A DNA stretch of 60,922 nt from an uncultured Ruminococcus sp. (lineage in GTDB: Bacteria > Bacillota > Clostridia > Oscillospirales > CAG-272). The notes under the pieces are model-generated. The model was not told where the DNA came from. It worked only from the letters and a program-made list of their open reading frames with translations, and did not search any database. Within the stretch, counting starts at the first letter, position 1; every line of letters starts with the position of its first letter. The stretch spans positions 1-60,922 of the forward strand of contig CAJKRH010000006.1 of the NCBI GenBank assembly GCA_905202255.1. Direction: 5' to 3'. The translations under genes were made by a program, and so were the position numbers. Of this stretch, positions 1 through 8,677 are shown one piece after another.

Positions 1-67
1 TATATACTGCCGCGGCATGGTTTTCTTTGATTTCCGATGCCGCTTTTGCAGTTTTCCTCACTCTCTC

Positions 68-856
68 CTATCGTTTTAAATCGTTGTATAATGCACGTAT
101 GTTTTCGTAGATGTACTCAGGCTTTGCGTCGCTTTTTTCGGCGTCTTCGAGAGTTCCTTCTCCGCTGAGAACGAAAATCGTGCTTATTCCGGCATTTACT
201 CCGCAGGCAATGTCCGTGTACAGCCTGTCGCCGATAATTACCGTTTCGCTCGGCTTGAAACCGTATTTTTTCATTGCAAGATAAGGCATTTCGGGCTGCG
301 GTTTGCCGATGAATAACGGCATTCGCTTTGTGGCATTGTAAAGCATTGTGCTGACAGAGCCGCAGTCGGGAACGTAGCCGTATTTCGTCGGACATACAAG
401 ATCGGGGTTTGTAGCAATGTAGTCTACGCCGCGTCCGAGAAGAATACAGGCGTCCTCAAGCTTTTTGAAGGTAAGCTCGGTGTCAAAACCCATGCAGAGA
501 CAGTCTATGTCCGAGCAGAGACGGTTGGTTATGTTAAGCCCCGAATGACGCAGCTGATCTTTGAGCGAACGCGTACCGAAAACGTATATTTTGCGGTAGT
601 TTTTTTCGAGCAGATAAAGCGCCGTCGCGTCGGCAGAGGTCAGAAAATCGTCCTTGTCCGCGCATATTCCGAGTTTCGCAAGCTTTTGCACGTATTTGTC
701 AACGCTTTTTGAAGAATTGTTCGTCATGAAAATGTACTTTCCGCCGATGCCCTTTACGTATTTCAAAAAGTCGAGAGTTCCGTCGAAAAGGTCGTCGTCA
801 ATATATATCGTACCGTCCATGTCAAGCAGAAAAAAGCGTTTGTCCTTTAAAGTCAT
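68..856 (-). CDS. NagD/AraL-type HAD phosphatase (HAD-IIA)
   Basis: A 262-residue HAD-superfamily hydrolase of the NagD group, predicted to remove phosphate from a small metabolite in the cytosol. The N-terminal motif LLDMDGTIY supplies the nucleophile and acid/base Asp (D12, D14). TNNSS near residue 45 is motif II, and IIGDRLYTDI near residue 210 is the metal-binding motif IV. The length fits the family. A GGAG site lies 7 bases before the ATG. It is the last gene of a run with the DUF1667 gene and two FAD oxidoreductases, 39 bp behind the former. Because the neighbours look like a glycerol-3-phosphate dehydrogenase, and mammalian relatives of this fold hydrolyse glycerol-3-phosphate, that substrate is a reasonable guess, but it is inference only. 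Confidence 0.85.
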   Translation of the reverse strand: MTLKDKRFFLLDMDGTIYIDDDLFDGTLDFLKYVKGIGGKYIFMTNNSSKSVDKYVQKLAKLGICADKDDFLTSADATALYLLEKNYRKIYVFGTRSLKDQLRHSGLNITNRLCSDIDCLCMGFDTELTFKKLEDACILLGRGVDYIATNPDLVCPTKYGYVPDCGSVSTMLYNATKRMPLFIGKPQPEMPYLAMKKYGFKPSETVIIGDRLYTDIACGVNAGISTIFVLSGEGTLEDAEKSDAKPEYIYENIRALYNDLKR

Positions 857-895
857 GGTATATCTCCGTTGTTCTTAAATTTAAATAACCGCGGT

Positions 896-1231
896 TCAGC
901 CGGATACGACAATGTTGCTGCCGAAAACGTCTTTTACGGCAATGTCGCCGATTTTTGCGCCGTCGTCAAGCACAGATGAGTTGATTATCTTCATGCAGTC
1001 GAAAATTTTTGATTTCGGAATCGGACGGTCGGTTTTTACAGGTCTCGGAAGTCCGCTTTTAGTCAGTATAGTCGAAGTTACGACTCTTGTCGGATTTGTA
1101 CATTCGTTTTTGGCATATTCCGCGCCTCTCGGACAACTGTTTCCGGTTATTTCAAGCTTGCCGTCTTTTTCGGTAACGTTTATCTGACAGCCGATAGGGC
1201 AGACAATGCACGTAAGCTCTCTTTTCATCAT
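896..1231 (-). CDS. DUF1667 Cys-rich small protein
   Basis: A 111-residue protein of the DUF1667 family. Its N-terminus has four cysteines in CIVCPIGC and NSCPRG, a likely Fe-S or zinc site; the rest is a small domain rich in Val, Ile and Lys. The start overlaps the stop of the upstream FAD/NAD oxidoreductase gene by ATGA, with GGAGG just upstream, so the two are translationally coupled. In Clostridia this family commonly sits next to a GlpA-like dehydrogenase and a pyridine-nucleotide oxidoreductase. It is therefore probably an electron-transfer or assembly subunit of that complex. No direct function is known to me. Confidence 0.8.
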   Translation of the reverse strand: MMKRELTCIVCPIGCQINVTEKDGKLEITGNSCPRGAEYAKNECTNPTRVVTSTILTKSGLPRPVKTDRPIPKSKIFDCMKIINSSVLDDGAKIGDIAVKDVFGSNIVVSG

Positions 1232-2466
1232 GCTTCCTCCAGTCCGAAACTTAACTGCCCGACACCGCTCAGAATTTCCTTTTTCAGAGTAATGCGGTTC
1301 ATTTCACCGGGCGCCGCCTTTTTTAGTTTCTTTGAGAAAATAACCTCGTCGCCGTTTTTGACAACGACTTTTACGTTCTTGAATACGTCGCTCACTCTGA
1401 AGAAAACGTCGGTGTCCTTTGTGCAGGTTATCTTTTGCGGAACGGTGTAGCGCACCTTGCCGTCAGTCGTGACGCGGACGCAGTTTTCAGCGGCTGTTCC
1501 GCCGTTTTTGATGTATTCCGCAGCGGCTTTTCCGGCAATTTCAGCTTCGTCCGAAACAAAGTCTACAAGGTCGTGAACGTGAAGAACGTTGCCGCACGCA
1601 AAAATACCCTCTGCCGATGTCTGTCTGTTTTCGTCAACCTGCGCACCGTTGGTTATTCTGTCGAGATCAATGTCGGCTTTTTTCGTAAGCTCGTTTTCGG
1701 GAATAAGACCGACGGAAAGTAAAAGCGTGTCGCATGCAATGTATTCTCCGCTGTCGGGAACGGGACGCCTGTTTTCGTCAACCTTGCTTATTGTCACACC
1801 TTCAAGACGGTCTTTACCGTGAATTTTAGTTACGGTGTGGCTGAGCATAAGCGGAATGTCAAAATCGTGTAAGCACTGTTCGATGTTGCGCGCAAGACCG
1901 CCGGAATACGGCATAAGCTCGCAGACCGCATGAACCTTTGCACCCTCAAGCGTCATTCTGCGCGCCATTATAAGACCTATGTCGCCGGAACCCAGGATAA
2001 CTACGTCTTTGCCCGGCATAAAACCTTTCATGTTGACAAGCTTCTGCGCGGTTCCGGCACTGTAAATGCCTGCCGGACGGCTGCCGGCAATATTCAGCGC
2101 GCCTTTTGATCGTTCGCGGCAGCCCATTGCGAGTATAATTGCCTTTGCCTGTATCTGAAATACTCCGTCGTGTTTGTTTACGGCGGTAATAACCTTGTCG
2201 TGCGTTATGTCGAGAACCATGGTGTCAAGCTTTACGGGAATACCGTATTCTTCCATCTTACATTCGTACTTGTACGCGTATTCCGGTCCCGTAAGCTCTT
2301 GACCGAACTTGTGAAGTCCGAAACCGTTGTGTATGCACTGTCTTAAAATGCCGCCGAGACGTTCGTCGCGCTCCAAGATAAGAATGTCGCGGATACCGCT
2401 TTCGTATGCCGCAGCCGCGGCGCTCATTCCGGCAGGGCCGCCGCCTATTATAACAAGCTCAGTCAT
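1228..2466 (-). CDS. FAD/NAD(P)-dependent oxidoreductase, second subunit of the GlpA-like complex
   Basis: A 412-residue flavoprotein with two Rossmann dinucleotide-binding motifs: VIIGGGPAGMSAA at the N-terminus for FAD and VILGSGDIGLIMARR near residue 155 for NAD(P). FACGNVLHVHDLVDF near residue 290 is the usual C-terminal FAD contact. It belongs to the pyridine-nucleotide-disulfide oxidoreductase family but lacks a CxxxxC redox disulfide, like the small flavoprotein partners of amino-acid or glycerol-phosphate dehydrogenases. Its ATG directly follows the TAA of the upstream gene and its GGAGG lies inside that gene's 3' end, so expression is tightly coupled. It probably passes electrons from the GlpA-like subunit to NAD or another acceptor (inference). 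Confidence 0.88.
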   Translation of the reverse strand: MTELVIIGGGPAGMSAAAAAYESGIRDILILERDERLGGILRQCIHNGFGLHKFGQELTGPEYAYKYECKMEEYGIPVKLDTMVLDITHDKVITAVNKHDGVFQIQAKAIILAMGCRERSKGALNIAGSRPAGIYSAGTAQKLVNMKGFMPGKDVVILGSGDIGLIMARRMTLEGAKVHAVCELMPYSGGLARNIEQCLHDFDIPLMLSHTVTKIHGKDRLEGVTISKVDENRRPVPDSGEYIACDTLLLSVGLIPENELTKKADIDLDRITNGAQVDENRQTSAEGIFACGNVLHVHDLVDFVSDEAEIAGKAAAEYIKNGGTAAENCVRVTTDGKVRYTVPQKITCTKDTDVFFRVSDVFKNVKVVVKNGDEVIFSKKLKKAAPGEMNRITLKKEILSGVGQLSFGLEEA

Positions 2467-3906
2467 TTATTTATCCTCCTTTGTCTTGCCGAGGACAATT
2501 TTTGAATCTCCGCCGGACTTTGTAACGCTTTCAAACGGAATATTAAGCTCGCGCGCAAGAATTTCCGCCGTATACGGCAGACAGAAACCGCTCTGACATC
2601 TGCCCATGCCTGCACGCGTTCTGCGCTTAATGCCGTCAAGATCGACAGCGCCGGGATTTTCGTGTATAGCGGCTTTTATCTCGCCTTCGCTGATACCCTC
2701 GCATCGGCATATTATTCTGCCGTATGAGGGATCTTTCTTTATGACTTCGTTCTTTTCTTCGATTGACGCCTCTCTGAAATAGTGACTAGGTTTTCTTATC
2801 GGATTAAAGTCTTTTTTCGGCGTGAGTTCAAGCCCGTGCTGCTCCAGCATATCGGCAACGTATTTGGCTATTGCCGGAGACGCGGAAAGTCCGGGGGATT
2901 CTATTCCGGCAACGTTTATAAAGTTGTCGTTTGCGGCGTTTATTATAAAGTCGCCCGTACTTCCTACGGCGCGCAGACCGCAGAAAGAGGTAATGGTCTT
3001 GCCGAAAGGAATTCCGGGAAGATTTTCACATGCCTGCGACATGACAAGAAGAAGCCCCGAATTGGTCGTGCTCTTGTCGGCTTTGTCCTCGCAGTCGGTT
3101 GCGGTAGGACCTGTCAAGAAGTTGCCGTCAACGGTCGGGGAGAGAAGAATTCCTTTGCCCTTGTCGGTCGGCGTTCTGAATATTGTGCGTTCGGTGAGAT
3201 CTCCGCATTCCTTGTCGAGAAGAATGTATTCTCCGCGGCGCGGGTGAATGGTAAATCCGCAGGAGGATACCATGTTTGCAATGCTGTCCGCATACAGACC
3301 TGCGGCGTTTACTACATATTTTGCACAGACGCTCGAATTTTCGGATTTTATTTCGTAACAGCCGTTTCTCTTTTCGATAGACGTAACCTCAAAATTTCTT
3401 ATAAACTCCGCGCCGTTGTCCATGGCGTTTCCGAGAGCCGCAATGCAAAGCTCATAGGGGCATACGATGGAGCTTGTGGGCGCGTAAAGCGCGCAGACCG
3501 CCTTTTCGGAAAGCTTGGGTTCAAGTTTGTGAAGCTCGCCCGAGTTTATAATTTTTAAATTTTTTACGCCGTTCTTTAAGCCCTGTTCGTAAAGCTTTGA
3601 AATTTTTTCATAATCGCCGTCGTTGAAGCCTATAACAAGCGCACCGTTGTTCTTATATTTTACACCGAGTTCTTTTGCGGTCTGTTCCATAAGCTCGGAA
3701 CCTAAAACATTGAGCTTTGCTTTGAGCGTTCCGGGTTTTGCGTCAAAGCCGGCATGGACTATTGCGGAGTTTGCCTTTGTTGCTCCGCACGCGGCGTCGT
3801 TCTGCTTTTCGAGAACGCACACTTTAAGATCGTAGCGCGAAAGCTCTCTTGCAATCATTGAACCGACTACACCGGCACCGATTATCGCCGTATCGTACAA
3901 TTTCAT
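2467..3906 (-). CDS. GlpA-like FAD-dependent dehydrogenase with BFD-like [2Fe-2S] domain
   Basis: A 479-residue flavoprotein resembling anaerobic glycerol-3-phosphate dehydrogenase subunit A. The start MKLYDTAIIGAGVVG carries the FAD-binding GxGxxG. A DAO-type fold follows, and the C-terminus has a BFD-like [2Fe-2S] domain with cysteines in IICRCEG and MGRCQSGFC. An earlier in-frame Met exists, but ATG at 3906 has GAGGAG 4 bases upstream and matches the family N-terminus. It is the first gene of a four-gene unit ending in the NagD-like phosphatase and diverges from a DeoR regulator. Glycerol-3-phosphate is the likely substrate from family and neighbours. Another 2-hydroxy or amino acid substrate cannot be excluded. 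Confidence 0.87.
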   Translation of the reverse strand: MKLYDTAIIGAGVVGSMIARELSRYDLKVCVLEKQNDAACGATKANSAIVHAGFDAKPGTLKAKLNVLGSELMEQTAKELGVKYKNNGALVIGFNDGDYEKISKLYEQGLKNGVKNLKIINSGELHKLEPKLSEKAVCALYAPTSSIVCPYELCIAALGNAMDNGAEFIRNFEVTSIEKRNGCYEIKSENSSVCAKYVVNAAGLYADSIANMVSSCGFTIHPRRGEYILLDKECGDLTERTIFRTPTDKGKGILLSPTVDGNFLTGPTATDCEDKADKSTTNSGLLLVMSQACENLPGIPFGKTITSFCGLRAVGSTGDFIINAANDNFINVAGIESPGLSASPAIAKYVADMLEQHGLELTPKKDFNPIRKPSHYFREASIEEKNEVIKKDPSYGRIICRCEGISEGEIKAAIHENPGAVDLDGIKRRTRAGMGRCQSGFCLPYTAEILARELNIPFESVTKSGGDSKIVLGKTKEDK

Positions 3907-4065
3907 TCTCTCCTCTTTTTTATAAAAATGCAAATTTGCTATTTACAAATCTCTGTTATTATTATATAATTAATGAGCAACAAAAATCAACAACGGCGAA
4001 AAATAAGACAGATTTTATATTTATATATGTAAAATGAGCAAGAATAAGCAAAAGGAGGCTTTTAT
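3907..4065. promoter_or_regulatory. divergent intergenic region with candidate DeoR operators
   Basis: A 159-bp A/T-rich region between divergent genes. Leftward, a TTGATT-like -35 and a TATAAT near 3963-3968 could serve the dehydrogenase operon. The 9-mer AATGAGCAA occurs twice in the same direction, at 3972-3980 and 4033-4041. These are candidate binding sites for the adjacent DeoR protein. No footprint evidence is available. Confidence 0.4.
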
Positions 4066-4815
4066 ATGTACAGTAACGAGCGTGAAAAGGAGATAATGAA
4101 TATACTTTCGCAGAATGCGTATGCGACGGTGGAATATCTTGCGGAAAAGATACATATAAGCCCGTCGAGTATACGCCGGGATCTGAAACGGCTGGAAATG
4201 AAAGGGCTTGTGTCGAGAAGCTACGGAGGAGCCGAAATAAAGAATTCCGTAAATAAGCAGATACCGTTCTTTCTCAGAAGCCATAAAAATACCAAGGAAA
4301 AGGCGATAGTCGCAAGCAAGGCGTCGTCGCTCGTAAGACCCGGAGACGTTGTGTTTCTCGACAGCTCAACAAGCACGTATTTCTGCGTCGAGCACTTAAA
4401 GAATATCAAGAATATAACCGTTATAACCAACAGCCTTGCAAGCATGACTGCGTGTTCGGAATATTCCATAAACGCGTATTTTACAGGAGGAAAGCTGAGC
4501 ACAGAAAATCCTTCGTGCTGCGTCGGTTCTCAGACCGAGGAGTTTATAAATTCATTCCATACCGATTTCTGCTTTTTCTCTGTTCAGTCGCTCACAAAGG
4601 ACGGAGCGCTTTACGACTGCTTTTCAAGCGAGATAATGCCGAGAAAGCTCATGATAAAGAACGCCGAGAAAAAGGTGTTTTTGTGCGATAACAGCAAGCT
4701 CAACCACTATTCGGCATATAAGCTCTGCGGAGTTTCTGAGCTTGATATTGTGATAAGCGACGTCGATATAAAGAGCTATCTCGACGACGAATATGAGAAC
4801 GTAAGGTTTATGTGA
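4066..4815 (+). CDS. DeoR-family transcriptional regulator
   Basis: A 249-residue repressor. The N-terminal winged helix-turn-helix (about residues 1-57) has the DeoR signature: EREKEIMNIL, then ISPSSIRRDLKRLE, then GLVSRSYGGA. The C-terminal sugar-phosphate sensor domain shows DVVFLDSSTST near residue 100 and the late motif IVISD. AAAGGAGG lies 9 bases before the ATG. It is divergent from the GlpA-like operon, which is the typical place for a GlpR-type regulator responding to a phosphorylated intermediate. The effector is not shown by the sequence. Confidence 0.9.
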   Translation: MYSNEREKEIMNILSQNAYATVEYLAEKIHISPSSIRRDLKRLEMKGLVSRSYGGAEIKNSVNKQIPFFLRSHKNTKEKAIVASKASSLVRPGDVVFLDSSTSTYFCVEHLKNIKNITVITNSLASMTACSEYSINAYFTGGKLSTENPSCCVGSQTEEFINSFHTDFCFFSVQSLTKDGALYDCFSSEIMPRKLMIKNAEKKVFLCDNSKLNHYSAYKLCGVSELDIVISDVDIKSYLDDEYENVRFM

Positions 4816-4857
4816 CGCTTTGTATTATTGTTTCACATATTCCGCATATAAATACGG

Positions 4858-4900
4858 CAAAAAACGTCCCGCATGAAAAAACTTGCAGGACGGTAATTTT
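4858..4900 (+). terminator. possible terminator after the DeoR gene
   Basis: CGTCC and GGACG arms with an inner GCA/TGC pair and an internal mismatch are preceded by an A-run and followed by TAATTTTATT. The stem is imperfect. Confidence 0.4.
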
Positions 4901-4911
4901 ATTGATATTAT

Positions 4912-5037
4912 CTATTTCTTTTTAAGCTCCGCAAATACCGCGCCGCCGACTATCAGAAAAGCGCCTGCTGCCTGAAACGGCGTCAGTGTTTCGTGTAAGA
5001 ATATGCATGACATAAGCGCCGCAGCAAAGGAATTTCT
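4912..5037 (-). pseudogene. C-terminal remnant of a DMT/EamA-type transporter
   Basis: On the minus strand a short reading frame ends with about 40 residues that look like the last two helices of a drug/metabolite transporter: LHETLTPFQAAGAFLIVGG followed by a basic tail. The HETLTP...GAFLIVGG pattern is characteristic of the last half of EamA domains. Upstream of about 5040 the frame continues into sequence with no transporter resemblance and no start site, so about 250 residues of a normal protein are missing. I read it as a truncated relic. It faces the damaged MATE gene, so this short interval has lost parts of two transporters. Confidence 0.6.
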
Positions 5038-5084
5038 GAAATATCTTGACTTTAGAAACGGGTAAATTTCGGTGATTTTTGCCC

Positions 5085-5113
5085 TTGACAAAACGCAGAA
5101 TCTCTGATAAAAT
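5085..5113 (+). promoter_or_regulatory. sigma-A promoter of the MATE gene
   Basis: TTGACA at 5085-5090, 17-bp spacer, TAAAAT at 5108-5113. It points at the MATE gene, so the truncated gene is probably still transcribed. Confidence 0.8.
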
Positions 5114-5235
5114 ACATAAAAATAAATATTTGCCCGAAACGATACAAGGATTTTTCCCGATACGAGACAAAGTGACAAGAGCTTTTGTTTTGTACCGGGA
5201 TTTTTTTGTTTGTACGGGTAAGGAGGAAAAACAAA

Positions 5236-5946
5236 ATGACAAATACCGCACAAAACAGTTATCTTGAAACCCAAAAGCTCGGAAAGCTTATATGTAAATA
5301 TTCCCTGCCGTGTATAATATCGCTGCTTGTGGGCGCGCTGTATAATATCGCGGATCAGATATATATAGCGAACGCCGAATATCTCGGCTCATACGGAAAT
5401 GCGGCAAATTCGGTCGTCTTTCCGATGACGGTAATAGCTCTGGCTGCCGCCACAATGATAGGTGACGGAACAAGTGCGTTTTTCAGCATGACTCTCGGCG
5501 CAAGACAGGACGAAAAGGCTGCAAAAAGTATAGGAAACGCGATTGTTATGACGGTGCTTTCGAGCGTTGTAGTGACGGCTGTATATCTTGTGTTTGCAGA
5601 CGGAATTCTTTGCGCGTTCGGAGCGCAGGTAAACGCCGAAACATATGCTTTGTCAAAGGAATATTTCTTTTGGATAAGCCTCGGCATACCTTTTTATATG
5701 TTCGGTCAGGCAATGAACCCGATAATACGTTCCGACGGAAGTCCTCGTTTTGCAATGCTGTCGCTGCTTCGTGAAACAGTGTTCGGCGTCGGACTTGTAC
5801 TTGTTCTGCCTGTTTATTTCGGACTTTACGGAATTCTTTACTTTATGCCGGTTGCCGATACGCTTACGTTTATTATTTCCGCAGCAGTGATATTCGGCGT
5901 GTGCAAAAGCCTGTCAAAAGCCGAAAAGGAGAGCGCCGTAAAATAA
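5236..5946 (+). pseudogene. MATE-family efflux transporter with a large in-frame internal deletion
   Basis: A 236-residue open frame starting at the ATG preceded by AAGGAGG. Residues 1 to about 160 are a normal MATE N-terminus: the first helices with PCIISLLVGALYNIADQIY, then GQAMNPIIRSDGSPRFAM. The frame then passes directly into RETVFGVGLVLVLPVYFGL and PVADTLTFIISA, which are features of the last helices of a 450-residue MATE protein. About 200 central residues are missing without a frameshift, apparently through recombination between two similar GxPxxAMLSL-like segments. The product would lack roughly half of its twelve helices, so a transport function is doubtful. A good promoter and ribosome site remain. 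Confidence 0.75.
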
Positions 5947-5950
5947 AAAA

Positions 5951-5977
5951 GCACGTCCTTTATGCAAAAAGACGTGC
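5951..5977. terminator. hairpin between convergent genes
   Basis: GCACGTC and GACGTGC arms with a 13-base loop, preceded by AAAAAA. It lies between the converging MATE and GH36 genes. Confidence 0.6.
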
Positions 5978-5988
5978 ATTATATACTT

Positions 5989-7899
5989 TTATGCCTTTAC
6001 CGCCTCGAATTTGCCGTCCTTAAAGATAAGGCAGTCGGTATGTTCGACGGTTTCTGCGCCGGAATTTTTGTCCGCGCTCTTTACGGTGAGAGGACATATG
6101 AACTTGCTTATATCGCCGAGTGCGGCAAAACCGTCCTTAATCGGAACAAAGTTGTACAGCCTGAAATTGTCGCGTGTTTCGAGAGTAAGAGGTATTCTCT
6201 GACCTTTTTTCACGGTGAACGCCTGTTTTGTGAAGTGCTCGTATACCGCAAATTCTTCTCCGCAGAGTCCGTCAATGTCGTCGGGACTTATGCTTCCGCG
6301 CGCCGCGCCGTCTGACGCGTCAATGTTGAATACCGCAAGCACACCGCTGCCTTTCGCCGTGTTCTGAAGCTTGAAAATTCTGCCGTTTGTTTCGGGGTTG
6401 CCTGTAAGACAGTCGGCAGTTGGAACGGCAGGCTTGTCGCAGCGAAGTATTTTTCCGTCGGAGAGTATAAGCGGCATAATTACGTTTCGCTCGCTCTTTC
6501 CTATCTCGTCGCTTATGTATATAGGTCCGCCTGAAACCGCGCGTATAACGCTGTTTTTGATACCCTGAGGATCGTTTGTCCACCACATATCCCAGTCGCA
6601 GGTGATAATGTCTCTCTGCATAAATGACGCAAAGGAGCACTGAAGAATGTGCTTTGTGAACCACTCGCGGTTGTTTGGCTGAAAGTCGTCGGAACAGCGT
6701 GAGACGGCGCTCGACGGTCTGTTCCATATGTTGTCGTTTGCACAGCCCATACAGTTGATAAGCGCACCGTCAAAATACTTTTCGGCAGACTGTTCTATTG
6801 CCGCGTGCATATCGTGCGCAATTTCGCCTATCGGGCGCGTGTGCTTGTAAAACTGCCGTATAATGCTTTGGTTGTCAAGCTTTACAAAGTCTGCGCCGCA
6901 GTCCCTGAAGAAAGCGTGCCATTCGTCGAGAAACGCGTGATAGCTTTCGTAATCCGGCTTTAATATGTATCTGCCGTCCGCGGTTTTGTAAAGATGATCT
7001 TTGTACTTTTCAAAAAGCTTGCTGCCCGGTTCAATGCCGAACCAGTATCCGGTCGTCGGGTGCCACATACCTATCCATGTGAGGTATTTTTTCATCTTGG
7101 TAACGGTATGTTTAAGACCGTCGGGAAATCTTTCGGGATCAGCCTCCATTGAACGCAGAGAGCTTGAGTGCATGAGCTTTATCATCTCGTTAAAATCCGA
7201 GTATGTGTGGTTTTTGAAGTTCGGGACGTCCGCCCACATATCGTCGAGTATCGCCCAGCGGACGGGAAGGTTCTTTTCTTTGAATTCTTTGCACTTTTCG
7301 AGTAAGCCTCTTTCGTTTACTTCGATGTGAAGCGCGTCCCAGCTGCACCAGCCGAGGTATTCAAATATTTCGGGATATTTTCTTTGTTCTGCCGGAAGTA
7401 TTTTGTTTCCGAGTTCATTTATCGCGGCGTTTACGCAGTCGTGCATAACGGAAAACGGATTATCTCCCGTCTTGTATACCAGAGAAAGTGCATTGCACTC
7501 TGTTAAACCGTCAGCATAAGTAAACAGACGCGCGCAGAACTCGTTTTTTGTATTTCCCGGCTCGATAACGCATCTGTAAAGCTGAGATACAACGGGTAGA
7601 ATTACGGTATAGCCGCCGTCTGAGTTTTTGAGTATAAGCGTCTGGGTCTCGTCGGGGACGGTTTTAAGACTTTCGCCGAACTGCGGTCTGCACCAATACT
7701 CTGAATGGCGGTATACCGCGGTGTATTCGGAGAAAGTGTTGTCGGGTATAAGACTTAACTTTACCGCACATAAAGCGTCAAGAGCCGTATCGCTCTTTGC
7801 ACTTATCGTTACGGCTGTTACTCCGTCCGAAACGGATTTTTCTTTAAAAGCGCAGGGCAGTGCGCCGTCCGCATTGTACATTTGAGCGTTAATTTTCAT
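5989..7899 (-). CDS. GH36-like protein of the raffinose synthase/Sip1 group
   Basis: A 636-residue predicted alpha-galactoside-acting enzyme of the Sip1/raffinose-synthase branch of GH36. A beta-sandwich N-terminus is followed by a TIM barrel opening with YLGWCSWDALHIEV (about 181-194). The candidate nucleophile is D342 in FVKLDNQS and the acid/base lies in RCSDDFQPN (D404/D405). There is no signal peptide, so it acts in the cytosol. GGAGG lies 6 bases before the ATG. Its start overlaps the stop of the radical-SAM activase gene by 11 bp, making it the third gene of a coupled operon with a glycyl radical enzyme. It may release galactose from an oligosaccharide or transfer a galactosyl group; the real substrate is unknown. 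Confidence 0.82.
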   Translation of the reverse strand: MKINAQMYNADGALPCAFKEKSVSDGVTAVTISAKSDTALDALCAVKLSLIPDNTFSEYTAVYRHSEYWCRPQFGESLKTVPDETQTLILKNSDGGYTVILPVVSQLYRCVIEPGNTKNEFCARLFTYADGLTECNALSLVYKTGDNPFSVMHDCVNAAINELGNKILPAEQRKYPEIFEYLGWCSWDALHIEVNERGLLEKCKEFKEKNLPVRWAILDDMWADVPNFKNHTYSDFNEMIKLMHSSSLRSMEADPERFPDGLKHTVTKMKKYLTWIGMWHPTTGYWFGIEPGSKLFEKYKDHLYKTADGRYILKPDYESYHAFLDEWHAFFRDCGADFVKLDNQSIIRQFYKHTRPIGEIAHDMHAAIEQSAEKYFDGALINCMGCANDNIWNRPSSAVSRCSDDFQPNNREWFTKHILQCSFASFMQRDIITCDWDMWWTNDPQGIKNSVIRAVSGGPIYISDEIGKSERNVIMPLILSDGKILRCDKPAVPTADCLTGNPETNGRIFKLQNTAKGSGVLAVFNIDASDGAARGSISPDDIDGLCGEEFAVYEHFTKQAFTVKKGQRIPLTLETRDNFRLYNFVPIKDGFAALGDISKFICPLTVKSADKNSGAETVEHTDCLIFKDGKFEAVKA

Positions 7900-8677
7900 T
7901 TTTTACCTCCATGCTGCCGTACGGATATTCCATTCCGAGCATTTTGTATTTAAGGTCTGCCATATCGTTGTATTTAAGTTTCTCCCAAGGAGAGTCTTTT
8001 ATAAATTTCCGTATTTTGCCGAGATTTTCTTTAGTGTCGGTTATGTGCGGAATAAGCGGAGTGCGAAACAGAAACGGCTTTCCGCAGTTCATAAGAAACT
8101 TCGCATTTTCGAGAATCGCGTCGTTGTAAACGCCGGTGTACTTTTTGTGCGTATTTCTGTCAAAAATCTTTATATCCATAATTATAAAGCTGCATTTTTC
8201 GCAAACCTTCCCGAATAAGTCCGCATCGCAGTAACCGCTTGTTTCTATCGCGGTGTTTATACCGTCTTTTTGCAGAATATCGAGACATTCGAGTAAAAAT
8301 CCGCTCTGAAATAACGGTTCTCCGCCGGAAAACGTCACTCCTCCGCCCGACATCTGAAAGAACAGACGGTTTTTTGAAAGCTCCGAACAAAGTTCTTGCG
8401 GTGTGTGCTCTTTTCCGCTTACCGAAAGACAGCCGTTCGGACAGGCGTGAACGCAGCGTGAAAACGGCGCACATTCAAGGTGATGGCAGCCTTTGCGGCA
8501 GGTTCCGCAGCCGACGCACAGGTTTTGCTTTACCATAAGCTGAGGCTCTTTTGATAAACCTTCGGGATTGTGACACCAGGCGCACCTTAAGGGACACCCT
8601 TTTAAGAATACCGTGGTGCGAAGTCCCGGACCGTCGTGTACCGCGCCCTCTTTTATGTCGAAAACCGTGCCTGTCAT
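7889..8677 (-). CDS. glycyl radical enzyme activating protein (radical SAM)
   Basis: A 262-residue activase that uses S-adenosylmethionine to place the radical on the partner enzyme. GCPLRCAWCHNPEG (about 28-41) holds the radical SAM CxxxCxxC, and the upstream GPGLRTTVFLKG is typical of PflA-type activases. A ferredoxin-like insert follows, with cysteines in LCVGCGTCRKGC and CVHACPNGC, as in activases of non-PFL glycyl radical enzymes. SGGGVTFSGGEPLFQ is the GGE SAM contact. The start overlaps the stop of the glycyl radical enzyme gene by ATGA, which assigns the partner clearly. Confidence 0.95.
   Translation of the reverse strand: MTGTVFDIKEGAVHDGPGLRTTVFLKGCPLRCAWCHNPEGLSKEPQLMVKQNLCVGCGTCRKGCHHLECAPFSRCVHACPNGCLSVSGKEHTPQELCSELSKNRLFFQMSGGGVTFSGGEPLFQSGFLLECLDILQKDGINTAIETSGYCDADLFGKVCEKCSFIIMDIKIFDRNTHKKYTGVYNDAILENAKFLMNCGKPFLFRTPLIPHITDTKENLGKIRKFIKDSPWEKLKYNDMADLKYKMLGMEYPYGSMEVKNEN

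Larger units (their letters stand above)
4816..5235. other. 420-bp interval without an intact gene
   Basis: It holds a weak hairpin, the DMT remnant, a consensus rightward promoter and an untranslated leader of about 115 bp leading to the MATE start. No other gene was seen. Confidence 0.6.
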
